A stretch of DNA of 64,000 nt, from contig JAJFGW010000018.1 of the NCBI GenBank assembly GCA_021775915.1, positions 62,001-126,000 on the forward strand. The letters run 5' to 3'. Shown piece by piece: positions 17,341 to 25,188 of this stretch. The notes below the pieces were generated by a model. It saw only the letters and a list, made by a program, of their open reading frames with translations, made no database searches and was not told the origin of the DNA. Each line of letters starts with the position of its first letter. Positions within the stretch are counted from its first letter, which is position 1. The position numbers were made by a program, and so were the translations under genes. The stretch is from Alphaproteobacteria bacterium (GTDB taxonomy: Bacteria > Pseudomonadota > Alphaproteobacteria > Micavibrionales > Micavibrionaceae).

Positions 17341-18345
17341 TTACCCGCGCCAAAACCCCATAATCTTCATGGTGTCCTCGACAACAGGCTCCGCAACGGC
17401 TTGCGCCCGCTCCGCGCCTTTAACAAGAATATTGTCGATCTCTGCCTTATCACTCATAAGCTCATTCATCCGGCGCGTAATCGGCTCCAGCTTCGCTACC
17501 GCCAAATCTGATAAAGCAGGCTTAAACTCGCTAAATGACTTACCGCCAAACTCTTCCAGCACCTTCTCTCCGCTGGTTTCCGCCAGCGCCGCATAAATAG
17601 TCACCAGATTAAGTGCCTCGGGCCGCGCCTCAAGCCCCTTCAAGTCACCCGGCAACGGCTCCGGGTCCGTCTTGGCCTTACGGATCTTTTTGGCAATCAT
17701 GTCCGCATCATCGGTCAAATTGATCCGGCTCATGTCCGAGTCCGCCGACTTGCTCATTTTCTGTGACCCGTCGCGCAAAGACATCACCCGCGTCCCTGCG
17801 CCCGTGATATAAGGCTCCGGTACAACAAAATGCTCCACGTCGTATCGATGGTTAAACGTCCCTGCAATCTCGCGCGCCAGCTCCAGATGCTGCTTCTGGT
17901 CTTCGCCAACCGGCACGTGCGTTGTCTTATAGAGAAGAATGTCCGCCGCCATCAACACCGGGTAAGAAAACAGCCCCAGCCCGGCGCGCTCCTTATGCTT
18001 GCCTGCCTTGTCCTTAAACTGCGTCATGCGTTCCAGCTTACCCATCTGGGTCATCGTCGCCAGCAACCACATAAGCTGTGAATGGCCGGGAATGGCCGAT
18101 TGCACGAACAACGCCGATTTTTCAGGATCGACCCCGCCCGCAATATAGGCCGCCGCAATCTCCCGCGTCGCATCGAGCAAATCGCCCGCCTCATAGGGCT
18201 GCGTAATCGCGTGCAAATCAACCACACCGTAAAAGCACTCGGCCCCTTCATCCTGCAAATGCACCCAGTTTTTCAGCGCCCCGAGATAGTTCCCGAGATG
18301 CAAATGTGATGTTGGCTGCATGCATGATAAAATTCGTTTCGTCAT
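17341..18345 (-). CDS. trpS: Tryptophanyl-tRNA synthetase
   Basis: Charges tRNA-Trp in the cytoplasm. The 334-residue class I enzyme has the HIGH-like motif in SHLHLGNYLGAL near residue 15 and the KMSKS motif in DGSQKMSKSADSD near residue 200, and the trpS-typical VPVGEDQKQHLELAREIA. The length is normal. The ATG follows GGATAAGGAAAGA. It is preceded by murJ on the same strand, an order often seen in alphaproteobacteria, but here the two are separated by an inverted pair of dispersed repeats that may affect read-through. Confidence 0.97.
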   Translation of the reverse strand: MTKRILSCMQPTSHLHLGNYLGALKNWVHLQDEGAECFYGVVDLHAITQPYEAGDLLDATREIAAAYIAGGVDPEKSALFVQSAIPGHSQLMWLLATMTQMGKLERMTQFKDKAGKHKERAGLGLFSYPVLMAADILLYKTTHVPVGEDQKQHLELAREIAGTFNHRYDVEHFVVPEPYITGAGTRVMSLRDGSQKMSKSADSDMSRINLTDDADMIAKKIRKAKTDPEPLPGDLKGLEARPEALNLVTIYAALAETSGEKVLEEFGGKSFSEFKPALSDLAVAKLEPITRRMNELMSDKAEIDNILVKGAERAQAVAEPVVEDTMKIMGFWRG

Positions 18346-18382
18346 TCTTTCCTTATCCTTCTTAGCGCAAAGCGCAATACAA

Positions 18383-18480
18383 TTTAAAACGCAAAGGACG
18401 CAAAGTCACGCAAAGTAATCCGTGCCAATTTGCCAAAAGCATTGATAAAAACTTTGCGTCCTTAGCGTACTTTGCGTTTA
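18383..18480. repeat. Inverted pair of ACGCAAAG-type dispersed repeats
   Basis: Left arm 18383-18417 contains three ACGCAAAG-like units. The right arm, 18447-18480, is an imperfect inverted copy with three units (one is ACGCTAAG). They can fold into a long hairpin with a loop of about 29 nt between trpS and murJ. The right arm runs into the end of murJ. A third, related single copy lies at 33273-33307. Confidence 0.75.
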
Positions 18481-20012
18481 AAGATTTTCTTAATATCGTC
18501 TATTTTTACAACGCCCGTTAAAACTATCGCCAGACCATATATAGCGGCACCACCGCCAACCAACACGAGAAGCCCAAATATCTGCTGCGGCAAAGCACCA
18601 TTATCCGGATAAATACCCTGCGCAAAGTACAAAAACACGCCCATAACAGCGCAGGAGAACACAATTTTTTGCAGCGCCTTTTTGAAACGCTCATCCAGCC
18701 TTGTCTCGTCCATTCCTTTCAGCCCCCGTGCCAACAAAATAATCTGCAACCACCCGGCCAGCGCCGTCCCGGCTGCGATGCCGGCAACCCCGACATTGAG
18801 CACAAACACCAAAAACAGGCTGATAAAGATATTAAACATCGTCGAAACAACCGCCGCCTTCACCGGCGTAATCGTATCCTGCCGCGCCCAGTAAGCCGTG
18901 GAGTAAACCTTCACAGCAATATAGGCCGGTATCCCGGCAGCATAGGCCGTCAGCACCAATCTCGTATATCCTGAATCATTTGCTGTAAATTCACCGTGTT
19001 CAAACAAGGTCGTGACAATCGGCAGCGCCGCCATAAACAGCCCCACAGCCGCAGGCAACGCCAGCAACATGCAAACTTCCATCGCCCGGTTAAATAAACG
19101 CCGCGCCTCTCCGGCATCTCCCGCCGCAATCGTCTTTGACAGCAGCGGCAGCAGTGCCGTACCAACCGCAATACCCACCATCCCGAGCGGCAACTGGTTC
19201 AAACGGTCAGCATAATACAAATAAGATATAGACCCGGTTGTCAGAAACGAGGCCATAATAAGGTCTGCAAATAGATTAATATGCATCACCCCGGCGCCGA
19301 TAACGCCCGGGCCCATAAGCGCAAAGAGCCGCTTGATCTTTACGTCCTCAAAATTCGGCTTTACAAAATTGAGCGCCAGCCCCGCCTTTTTGATAAAGTG
19401 CCAAAGCAGCCCGCATTGCAAAAACCCGGCGACAAACACGCCCCACGCCATAGCGTGCCCCGCCGTCTTAAAAGCGCCGGACATCAAAAGAAAAACGATG
19501 AGCGAAAGATTGAATAGAATAGGCGCCGCCGCAAATGGCGCAAAACGGCTGTGAGCATTCAGCATCCCGCCCATCAACGCCGTTAATGACATGAGCATCA
19601 AATACGGGAACGTCACCCGCGCCATATCCACCGCCATCGAATAACGCGAGACATCGCCCTTAAAACCCGGCGCGATGACATATATGATGTAAGGCATAAA
19701 CAGCATAACCAGAAGCGTAATACCGAGCATCCCCCACAGCATAACGGCGAAAGCATTATCGGCAAAAACCCCCGCTTCCTCTTCGCCCTCTTTTTCCAGA
19801 CTTTCCGAATATAACGGCACAAAAGAAACGCTAAACGCGCCCTCTGCTGTCACACGGCGAAAGAAGTTAGGCAGCTTGAGTGCCACAAAAAATGCGTCGG
19901 AAACCGGGCCTGCGCCCAATACTACCGCCGTTAACACATCCCTGATAAATCCGGCAATCCGTGAAAGGCCCGTAAGCCCCGCGACCGTTGCCATCGCTTT
20001 GAATAACTTCAT
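18462..20012 (-). CDS. murJ: Lipid II flippase MurJ (MviN)
   Basis: Flips undecaprenyl-linked peptidoglycan precursor across the inner membrane. The 516-residue protein has about 14 hydrophobic segments and the family start: LSRIAGFIRDVLTAVVLGAG, then DAFFVALKLPNFFRRVTAEGAFSVSFVPLYSE. PYLMLMSLTALMGGMLNA and RLNQLPLGMVGIAVGTALLPLLS are also typical. The last residues (FKRKVR, then TAA) are encoded by the right arm of the dispersed repeat at 18447-18480, so the native C terminus has probably been overwritten by repeat DNA. It is followed by trpS on the same strand. Confidence 0.96.
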   Translation of the reverse strand: MKLFKAMATVAGLTGLSRIAGFIRDVLTAVVLGAGPVSDAFFVALKLPNFFRRVTAEGAFSVSFVPLYSESLEKEGEEEAGVFADNAFAVMLWGMLGITLLVMLFMPYIIYVIAPGFKGDVSRYSMAVDMARVTFPYLMLMSLTALMGGMLNAHSRFAPFAAAPILFNLSLIVFLLMSGAFKTAGHAMAWGVFVAGFLQCGLLWHFIKKAGLALNFVKPNFEDVKIKRLFALMGPGVIGAGVMHINLFADLIMASFLTTGSISYLYYADRLNQLPLGMVGIAVGTALLPLLSKTIAAGDAGEARRLFNRAMEVCMLLALPAAVGLFMAALPIVTTLFEHGEFTANDSGYTRLVLTAYAAGIPAYIAVKVYSTAYWARQDTITPVKAAVVSTMFNIFISLFLVFVLNVGVAGIAAGTALAGWLQIILLARGLKGMDETRLDERFKKALQKIVFSCAVMGVFLYFAQGIYPDNGALPQQIFGLLVLVGGGAAIYGLAIVLTGVVKIDDIKKIFKRKVR

Positions 20013-20067
20013 GAATTCTTTTTACGTGAAGCATCCTCCCGGCGCAAGCCGAGGGACGGTTTTCTTT

Positions 20068-21213
20068 TTAAATCAGGCCGGGAACTGACCGCTGCTGTTT
20101 ACTTTGGATGTTACCTAAAGCTGTTTGCAGCGCACGCACAAAATCCCGCCCGAAAGCCGCCGCACTTCTTTCCGTATATTGCAGAGAAGAGCTATTCCCA
20201 TTCTGGTAGGCGTGCCCGTTGAGAATGACGGTCGCTATATGATGAAAATGAGGGTTGATTTCCGGATCCATCCAGCCCTTGATAAGCTGGCGCGCCATTT
20301 CCTGGTCAATACTATGCCTTGTTTCATGGCTGGTTGCCTCAATAAAGCTCCATGGCGACACACCAAGGTGCCAGGCAGAATAATCAATAACGACCAGCTG
20401 TTTCCCGCCAGACATTTCATCGGTCATCTCAGGGGGAAAAACCATGCCCGTTGCACCGACACCACCATTTTCAACGACACCGTCTTTTTCAACAACACCA
20501 ATCTTTTCAGAGAGATTATCAAGCACAATCAATGCCGGTTTAAGCCCGAAAGTCGCCCTTATTTCATCCGAAACAAGCTGCAACCCTTCCTTATGCAAAT
20601 CATATTGCGCGCTGGCATTATCCTTTGTGATCTTCTCCGCAGGCAACCATTGCCCTATATTTGACAGGAATGCAGGATTGCCCATCAAAGACGCCACAGA
20701 CTCATTTATCTTTTTCTCTTGCAGCATTTGATACTTCGGAGACTGACGAAGACTATTTAAAAAGACTTTATAATAGATATGCTCACGCGGCGTGACATCG
20801 TTATGCCGCAGCGCTTCAAAAGAAGCTATCACATTCATAAGCCGGTCACCGGGCAATTTATTGAAACATTGCTTGGCAATACAGCGCAGAGCTTCTTTTT
20901 CCGCATCAGCAGAAGACATGTTTTTCATCTTGCCTATAAAACTGTACGGCCCGGCAGGAAAATTTTTATACAGATCAATATCTTCGCCATACAACTCCCT
21001 GTAAATATTGATATAGGGAAGATGCTGGTATTCCTTCCCCACCCCGCCCATTTTCGCGTAAGCCTCCCCCATATAGTCAGGAACAGCGCCGTCCGGGATA
21101 AGCTTCGCAGCCTCACCCCCATAAGCCGAACCACCCGCCATAAACAAAAATGCCGCAGTAACCGCCACCATATTAAACATTTTAGAAAACGATCTCGTCA
21201 CTGCCCCAAACAT
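20068..21213 (-). CDS. Exported HExxH protein, putative zinc metalloprotease
   Basis: A 381-residue protein not recognised as a named family. The start chosen is the ATG at 21213, which has GGGAG upstream; longer in-frame starts to 21300 lack one. A signal peptide covers about residues 10-33 (likely cut after SAYG). Near residue 296 is SHETRHSIDQEMA, a zincin HExxH. About 50 residues later YTERSAAAFGRDF offers a candidate third zinc ligand, Glu, as in gluzincins. The rest is helical and contains a repeated EKDGVVENGG-type segment. A periplasmic or secreted metalloprotease is the best guess, but homology is untested. Confidence 0.68.
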   Translation of the reverse strand: MFGAVTRSFSKMFNMVAVTAAFLFMAGGSAYGGEAAKLIPDGAVPDYMGEAYAKMGGVGKEYQHLPYINIYRELYGEDIDLYKNFPAGPYSFIGKMKNMSSADAEKEALRCIAKQCFNKLPGDRLMNVIASFEALRHNDVTPREHIYYKVFLNSLRQSPKYQMLQEKKINESVASLMGNPAFLSNIGQWLPAEKITKDNASAQYDLHKEGLQLVSDEIRATFGLKPALIVLDNLSEKIGVVEKDGVVENGGVGATGMVFPPEMTDEMSGGKQLVVIDYSAWHLGVSPWSFIEATSHETRHSIDQEMARQLIKGWMDPEINPHFHHIATVILNGHAYQNGNSSSLQYTERSAAAFGRDFVRALQTALGNIQSKQQRSVPGLI

Positions 21214-21354
21214 TCTTATCTCCCGTGATTTTTTGATTACAGACAGCATTAACGTAACAAGAAACGCTATGTCAATAAAAACGGTAGAAAAAGCTTGCAT
21301 TATTTTTCATATTTATAATATATTGTCCCATATTTGCAACCAAGGAGATGAACC

Positions 21355-21777
21355 GTGGGACTGAAAGATATAAAACTGAAAGATATATTCTCAAGAAGCA
21401 ATATATACTCATTTGCTACCGGCATAACTGCTGCTACCGGAATGGTTATGATCCCTGCTCTTATTGGTTTTTTGGCTACCGGTACCACTGCTCCCGGTAC
21501 TGCTCCAATCCTTTATACCTTTGCTGGAATGGGAACCATTTCCACTGCTATCATGGCTAAGTTTGTTATAGAGAAAAAATCAGGCGTGGAGTATGATGTG
21601 GAGTATAATCCTCCTGCAGCATTGGCTGCAGTGCTAGCGGCCACCGGCCTTTTTTTAGCCATAAGTAATGGTGCCCCAAAAACCGATCGCCCCACCGTTT
21701 CCAAACCTGCCACAGTGCAAATAGTTAAAGCACCTGATAGCGTAGCCGCTCCTTCACACGAGTTTAAAATAGCGTAA
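21355..21777 (+). CDS. Small hypothetical membrane protein
   Basis: A 140-residue protein with two or three hydrophobic segments (about residues 18-40, 46-66 and 86-104). A Lys/Asp-rich N terminus and a Pro/Lys-rich soluble tail flank them. The start is a GTG at 21355 with AAGGAG 8 nt upstream; the ATG at 21348 is out of frame. Gly/Thr-rich membrane segments are distinctive but match no family I know. It is divergent from the HExxH gene and ends just before a partial duplicate of the ubiE 5' end. Function unknown. Confidence 0.6.
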   Translation: MGLKDIKLKDIFSRSNIYSFATGITAATGMVMIPALIGFLATGTTAPGTAPILYTFAGMGTISTAIMAKFVIEKKSGVEYDVEYNPPAALAAVLAATGLFLAISNGAPKTDRPTVSKPATVQIVKAPDSVAAPSHEFKIA

Positions 21778-21783
21778 AAAAAA

Positions 21784-21813
21784 CCTGAACAAAACTGGTT
21801 TGACGAAAAGCAA
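21784..21813 (+). repeat. Displaced copy of the ubiE 5' coding sequence
   Basis: Thirty nucleotides match 22301-22330 inside ubiE at 29 of 30 positions (one G to A change). The flanks of the two copies differ. The segment sits between the stop of the 140-residue gene and the stop of the 114-residue gene, with no coding role of its own. Confidence 0.85.
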
Positions 21814-21832
21814 TTCAGTACGTCCACAAAAA

Positions 21833-22177
21833 TTAAGGTGATTGAATTTTCAGAGTTTTGTAACCGCCTTCTTTAACAGGGATAACCTCAGATTTTATTC
21901 GGTTATTTTCAAGGTCATAAAATTTTGTCTCATCATCCATTTTAATCTCACGAAATTTTGCGCCTTTCATAAAATCCAATGTGAGCTTCATACCCCGCGC
22001 GTCCAGAAGACCAATGGTTGCGTCAACCATCAGAAAATCACGAGAATCTTTAGGCAATTCGACTTCATTCTTAACTGTTACGCCTACAAGCAAGGTGTCG
22101 ACGACTCTGTTTCCTATACGAATCTCTGTATTGGGTAACTCAACTTCGAAAGATCCCGTACCCTTATCCTCACCCAT
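21833..22177 (-). CDS. Hypothetical protein between ubiE fragment and ubiE
   Basis: A 114-residue soluble protein, not recognised. It is rich in Val, Lys, Glu and Asp, has no cysteine, signal peptide or membrane segment, and its alternating hydrophobic pattern (NTEIRIGNRVVDTLLVGVTV) suggests a beta-sandwich. The ATG at 22177 follows AAGGAGGTTCAT, a strong ribosome-binding site. It lies within the interval bounded by the two copies of the ubiE 5' end, so it may have arrived with that rearrangement. It is divergent from ubiE. Confidence 0.68.
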   Translation of the reverse strand: MGEDKGTGSFEVELPNTEIRIGNRVVDTLLVGVTVKNEVELPKDSRDFLMVDATIGLLDARGMKLTLDFMKGAKFREIKMDDETKFYDLENNRIKSEVIPVKEGGYKTLKIQSP

Positions 22178-22288
22178 ATGAACCTCCTTCTTGAAATTAA
22201 TCTAAGTAATTGCGCAAACTATAAAAGTATTATGTATAGTATAACAATATTGTTTATTCTGCAAGCTTATTCATGCTAAAAAAGCCGC

Positions 22289-23041
22289 ATGCAAAGAAAT
22301 CCTGAACAAAACTGGTTTGGCGAAAAGCAAGTCGAGGCCGACGAGAAAACGAAGCTCGTACGCGGCGTGTTTGATTCCGTGGCTGATAAATACGATATTA
22401 TGAACGACCTCATGTCCGGCGGTCTGCACCGCCTCTGGAAGAATCGCTTTGTCCGTATGATCCGCCCCCGGCCGCAAGACCACCATCTTGATGTGGCGGG
22501 CGGTACAGGCGACATCGCCTTTCGTGTGCGCAAGGCCGCCGGACCCAATGCCCGCATCACAATCTGTGACCTTGATGAAAATATGCTGGGTGTTGGTCGT
22601 GACCGCGCCATTGACCGAGGCTGGCTCAATGATTTTGACTGGGTAACGGGCAATGCCGAAGCCCTTCCCCTCCCTGATGAGAGCGTAAACACTTACAGTA
22701 TCGCCTTTGGCCTGCGCAATGTGACACGCATTGACACGGCACTGACCGAGGCATTTCGGGTTCTCAAACCGGGCGGACGCTTTTATTGCCTTGAATTCAG
22801 CCGGGTAGATGAACCGCTTTTGGCAAAAATATATGACGGATTTTCCTATAACGTGATCCCGCGTCTGGGTGAAATGGTTGCAAATGACAGAGGTAGCTAC
22901 CAATATCTGGTTGAAAGCATCCGAAAATTCCCATCGCAGGATGAGTTAGCCGGGCGCATGAGCAAAGCAGGCTTTGAAAATGCGCGCTTTGAAAATTTAA
23001 GCTTCGGTGTCGCCGCCATTCATCAGGGCTGGAAAATATAG
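22289..23041 (+). CDS. ubiE: Ubiquinone/menaquinone C-methyltransferase UbiE
   Basis: SAM-dependent methyltransferase for a C-methylation step of ubiquinone (and menaquinone) synthesis. The 250-residue protein carries both UbiE signatures: FDSVADKYDIMNDLMSGGLHRLWK near residue 30 (split here: YDIMNDLMS, LHRLWK) and the later RVLKPGGRFYCLEFS region. Motif I is LDVAGGTGDIAF. A normal length and a conserved C terminus (HQGWKI) show it is intact. In many alphaproteobacteria ubiB follows directly; here a small membrane protein gene lies in that place before coaBC. A 30-nt copy of its 5' end lies 517 nt upstream. Confidence 0.96.
   Translation: MQRNPEQNWFGEKQVEADEKTKLVRGVFDSVADKYDIMNDLMSGGLHRLWKNRFVRMIRPRPQDHHLDVAGGTGDIAFRVRKAAGPNARITICDLDENMLGVGRDRAIDRGWLNDFDWVTGNAEALPLPDESVNTYSIAFGLRNVTRIDTALTEAFRVLKPGGRFYCLEFSRVDEPLLAKIYDGFSYNVIPRLGEMVANDRGSYQYLVESIRKFPSQDELAGRMSKAGFENARFENLSFGVAAIHQGWKI
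22301..22330 (+). repeat. Native copy of the 30-nt ubiE repeat
   Basis: This is codons 5-14 of ubiE and the partner of the displaced copy at 21784-21813. The pair forms a direct repeat spanning the 114-residue gene. Confidence 0.85.
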
Positions 23042-23058
23042 ATATATGAAAAATAAGC

Positions 23059-23087
23059 TTGTATTTTTAGATGGAAATTGTTATATA
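23059..23087 (+). promoter_or_regulatory. Sigma70-type promoter for the 87-residue membrane protein gene
   Basis: TTGTAT (23059-23064), a 17-nt spacer, then TATATA (23082-23087), 36 nt before the ATG at 23123. AAAAGGAG precedes that ATG. The start point would be near 23094. Confidence 0.45.
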
Positions 23088-23122
23088 GACGCAGAATAAA
23101 TTTTAAAAAGGAGTGTTAGAAA

Positions 23123-23386
23123 ATGAAAATGGAAATTAGTACAATCATCCGCAATGTTGCCCCTTCAATTACTGTTATGGTTGTTGGCCTTATGGGCGCT
23201 TATTTTGTTTACAACATCTATTTCAGCGACCGTGTTGCAACAGGATTTGCCGGATTTGAACCTGCTGCCGGGGAAGAACTCCTTATTGACCCTGCAGAAA
23301 TGATCGATGATGAAACTGTTCTTGAAGAAGAAGAGAAAAAAGACATCATGGATGAAATAGAAGCTGGTATAAAATCACTTAACTAA
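23123..23386 (+). CDS. Small single-pass membrane protein, acidic tail
   Basis: An 87-residue protein with one hydrophobic segment (about residues 12-32) and a strongly acidic C-terminal half (DPAEMIDDETVLEEEEKKD). The ATG has AAAAGGAG 8 nt upstream. It sits between ubiE and coaBC, 19 nt before the latter, in the place often held by ubiB in related genomes, yet it shows no resemblance to UbiB. Function unknown; the strong ribosome-binding site and tight spacing support it as real. Confidence 0.7.
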   Translation: MKMEISTIIRNVAPSITVMVVGLMGAYFVYNIYFSDRVATGFAGFEPAAGEELLIDPAEMIDDETVLEEEEKKDIMDEIEAGIKSLN

Positions 23387-23405
23387 ACTTGGGCGCGGTT
23401 ACACC

Positions 23406-24644
23406 ATGCCATCGTTATCGCTAAACGGAAAAAGCATCTTACTGGTGATTTCCGGTGGCATTGCCGCCTATAAATCACTCGAACTGATCCGCCTGATTAA
23501 AAAGTCCGGCGGTTCTGTGCGTTGTGTCCTAACCAAAGGCGGAGAACAATTTACAACCCCTTTGAGTGTGGCGACCCTTAGCGAAGAACAAGTTTATACT
23601 GATATATGGTCGTTAAAAGACGAAACGGAGATCGGCCATATCCGCCTGTCCCGCGAAGCCGACCTTGTCGTTATCGCCCCGGCCAGCGCGAACATGATCG
23701 CCAAACTGGCTCACGGTATAGCTGATGATCTGGCTTCCACGGCCCTTCTCGCCTCTGACAAACCGCTCCTTATCGCCCCGGCGATGAACCATGTCATGTG
23801 GGAAAATCCGGCAACACAGGACAATATCAAAACCCTGCAAAATCGCGGTATTCTGCAAATAGACCCAGGCACAGGCGATATGGCTTGCGGCGAGTTTGGC
23901 ATGGGCCGCATGGCAGAACCGGAAGAAATTTTTGGCGCTATACTGGGATTCTTTAACGAGGAAAAGCCCCTGTCCGGCCTCACCGCCCTTGTCACCAGTG
24001 GCCCGACTTATGAACCGCTTGACCCGGTGCGCTTCATCGGCAACCGCTCATCCGGCAAACAAGGACACGCTATTGCCGAAGCGCTAGCGACACAAGGCGC
24101 AGATGTAACGCTTGTCACCGGCCCCGTTGCCCTGCCTGACCCGGCGGGAGTAAAAACAATACATGTTGAGACCGCCGTAGAGATGCTGGAGACCTGCCAC
24201 AAGGCCCTGCCCGCCGACATAGCCGTTTGCGCCGCTGCTGTGAGCGATTGGTCTGCAACCACCATCATGTCCCGTAAAATCAAAAAGCGCGGCGACCGCA
24301 TACCCCCGGACCTCAAATTAAAAGAAAACCCGGATATTCTAGCCATGCTCGCTCGTCCAGCACCAAAGCGCCCTGCGCTTGTTATCGGCTTTGCCGCTGA
24401 AACAGAGAACCTGATCGAAGCAGCTCAGGAAAAACGCCAAAACAAAGGCTGTGACTGGATTATAGCCAACAATGTAGGCAGCACAGAAAAAATCTTTGGC
24501 GCCGATGAGAATCATGTATATCTGATAACGGAAAACGGTGCCGAGGAATGGAAAAGGACCAGCAAAAAAGTCGTGGCTAAGAAGCTGGCTGACCAAATAG
24601 CAGACCATTTTTTGACACAGAAAACACAAATAGCCGCAGAGTAA
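23406..24644 (+). CDS. coaBC: Bifunctional phosphopantothenoylcysteine decarboxylase/synthetase
   Basis: Two consecutive steps of coenzyme A synthesis: ligation of cysteine to 4'-phosphopantothenate (CoaB, C-terminal half) and FMN-dependent decarboxylation (CoaC, N-terminal half). The 412-residue length is normal. CoaC motifs are [13 protein letters not shown], the catalytic histidine in [16 protein letters not shown] and [13 protein letters not shown]. CoaB motifs are [30 protein letters not shown] and LKENPDIL. It lies 4 nt upstream of dut, so the two are co-transcribed, an arrangement common in proteobacteria. Confidence 0.97.
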   Translation: MPSLSLNGKSILLVISGGIAAYKSLELIRLIKKSGGSVRCVLTKGGEQFTTPLSVATLSEEQVYTDIWSLKDETEIGHIRLSREADLVVIAPASANMIAKLAHGIADDLASTALLASDKPLLIAPAMNHVMWENPATQDNIKTLQNRGILQIDPGTGDMACGEFGMGRMAEPEEIFGAILGFFNEEKPLSGLTALVTSGPTYEPLDPVRFIGNRSSGKQGHAIAEALATQGADVTLVTGPVALPDPAGVKTIHVETAVEMLETCHKALPADIAVCAAAVSDWSATTIMSRKIKKRGDRIPPDLKLKENPDILAMLARPAPKRPALVIGFAAETENLIEAAQEKRQNKGCDWIIANNVGSTEKIFGADENHVYLITENGAEEWKRTSKKVVAKKLADQIADHFLTQKTQIAAE

Positions 24645-24648
24645 AAAT

Positions 24649-25110
24649 ATGAGTGATACAAAAGAAATTGAAATTGAGCTAACCCCGCACGAACATGCCG
24701 TGGGTCTGAACCTGCCAACCTATGCCACAGACCAGTCCGCCGGTATGGATCTGACCGCAGCGCTGGAAGAAGCCATAGAGCTTGCCCCCGGGCAGCGCGC
24801 GCTCGTGCCCACGGGCATTTCCATTGCCCTGCCGCCGGGCTACGAGGCGCAAATCCGCCCCCGCTCCGGCCTTGCCATTAAATATGGCGTGACCGTATTA
24901 AACACGCCCGGCACCATTGACGCCGATTATCGCGGCGAAATCAAAGTCGTGCTGATCAATCATGGTCAGGATGAGTTTGTTATTGAGCGCGGCATGCGCA
25001 TCGCCCAAATGGTCATCGCCCGGCACGCCAACGTCAAATGGAATGTCGTCAAAGACCTGAACGAAACAGAACGCGGCGAAGGCGGCTTTGGCTCTACAGG
25101 AACAGAGTAA
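24649..25110 (+). CDS. dut: Deoxyuridine 5'-triphosphate nucleotidohydrolase
   Basis: Hydrolyses dUTP to dUMP, keeping uracil out of DNA and feeding thymidylate synthesis. The 153-residue trimeric-type dUTPase shows all five motifs: [35 protein letters not shown] and the C-terminal glycine-rich GEGGFGSTG. It starts 4 nt after coaBC. No terminator is obvious downstream before the M16 protease gene. Confidence 0.97.
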   Translation: MSDTKEIEIELTPHEHAVGLNLPTYATDQSAGMDLTAALEEAIELAPGQRALVPTGISIALPPGYEAQIRPRSGLAIKYGVTVLNTPGTIDADYRGEIKVVLINHGQDEFVIERGMRIAQMVIARHANVKWNVVKDLNETERGEGGFGSTGTE

Positions 25111-25188
25111 AGCCGCATTATAACAATTGACATTTCCGAAATTAACTGCTCTTCTCCCCTAAATATTTAAAATCAAAGGGAGGTTATA

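Noticed and set aside
22540-22700. Long antisense frames inside ubiE
   Set aside because: They are complementary shadows of the coding frame with no start signals.
25127-25155. Promoter before the M16 protease gene
   Set aside because: A perfect TTGACA is present, but the -10 position reads TCTTCT, too poor to call.
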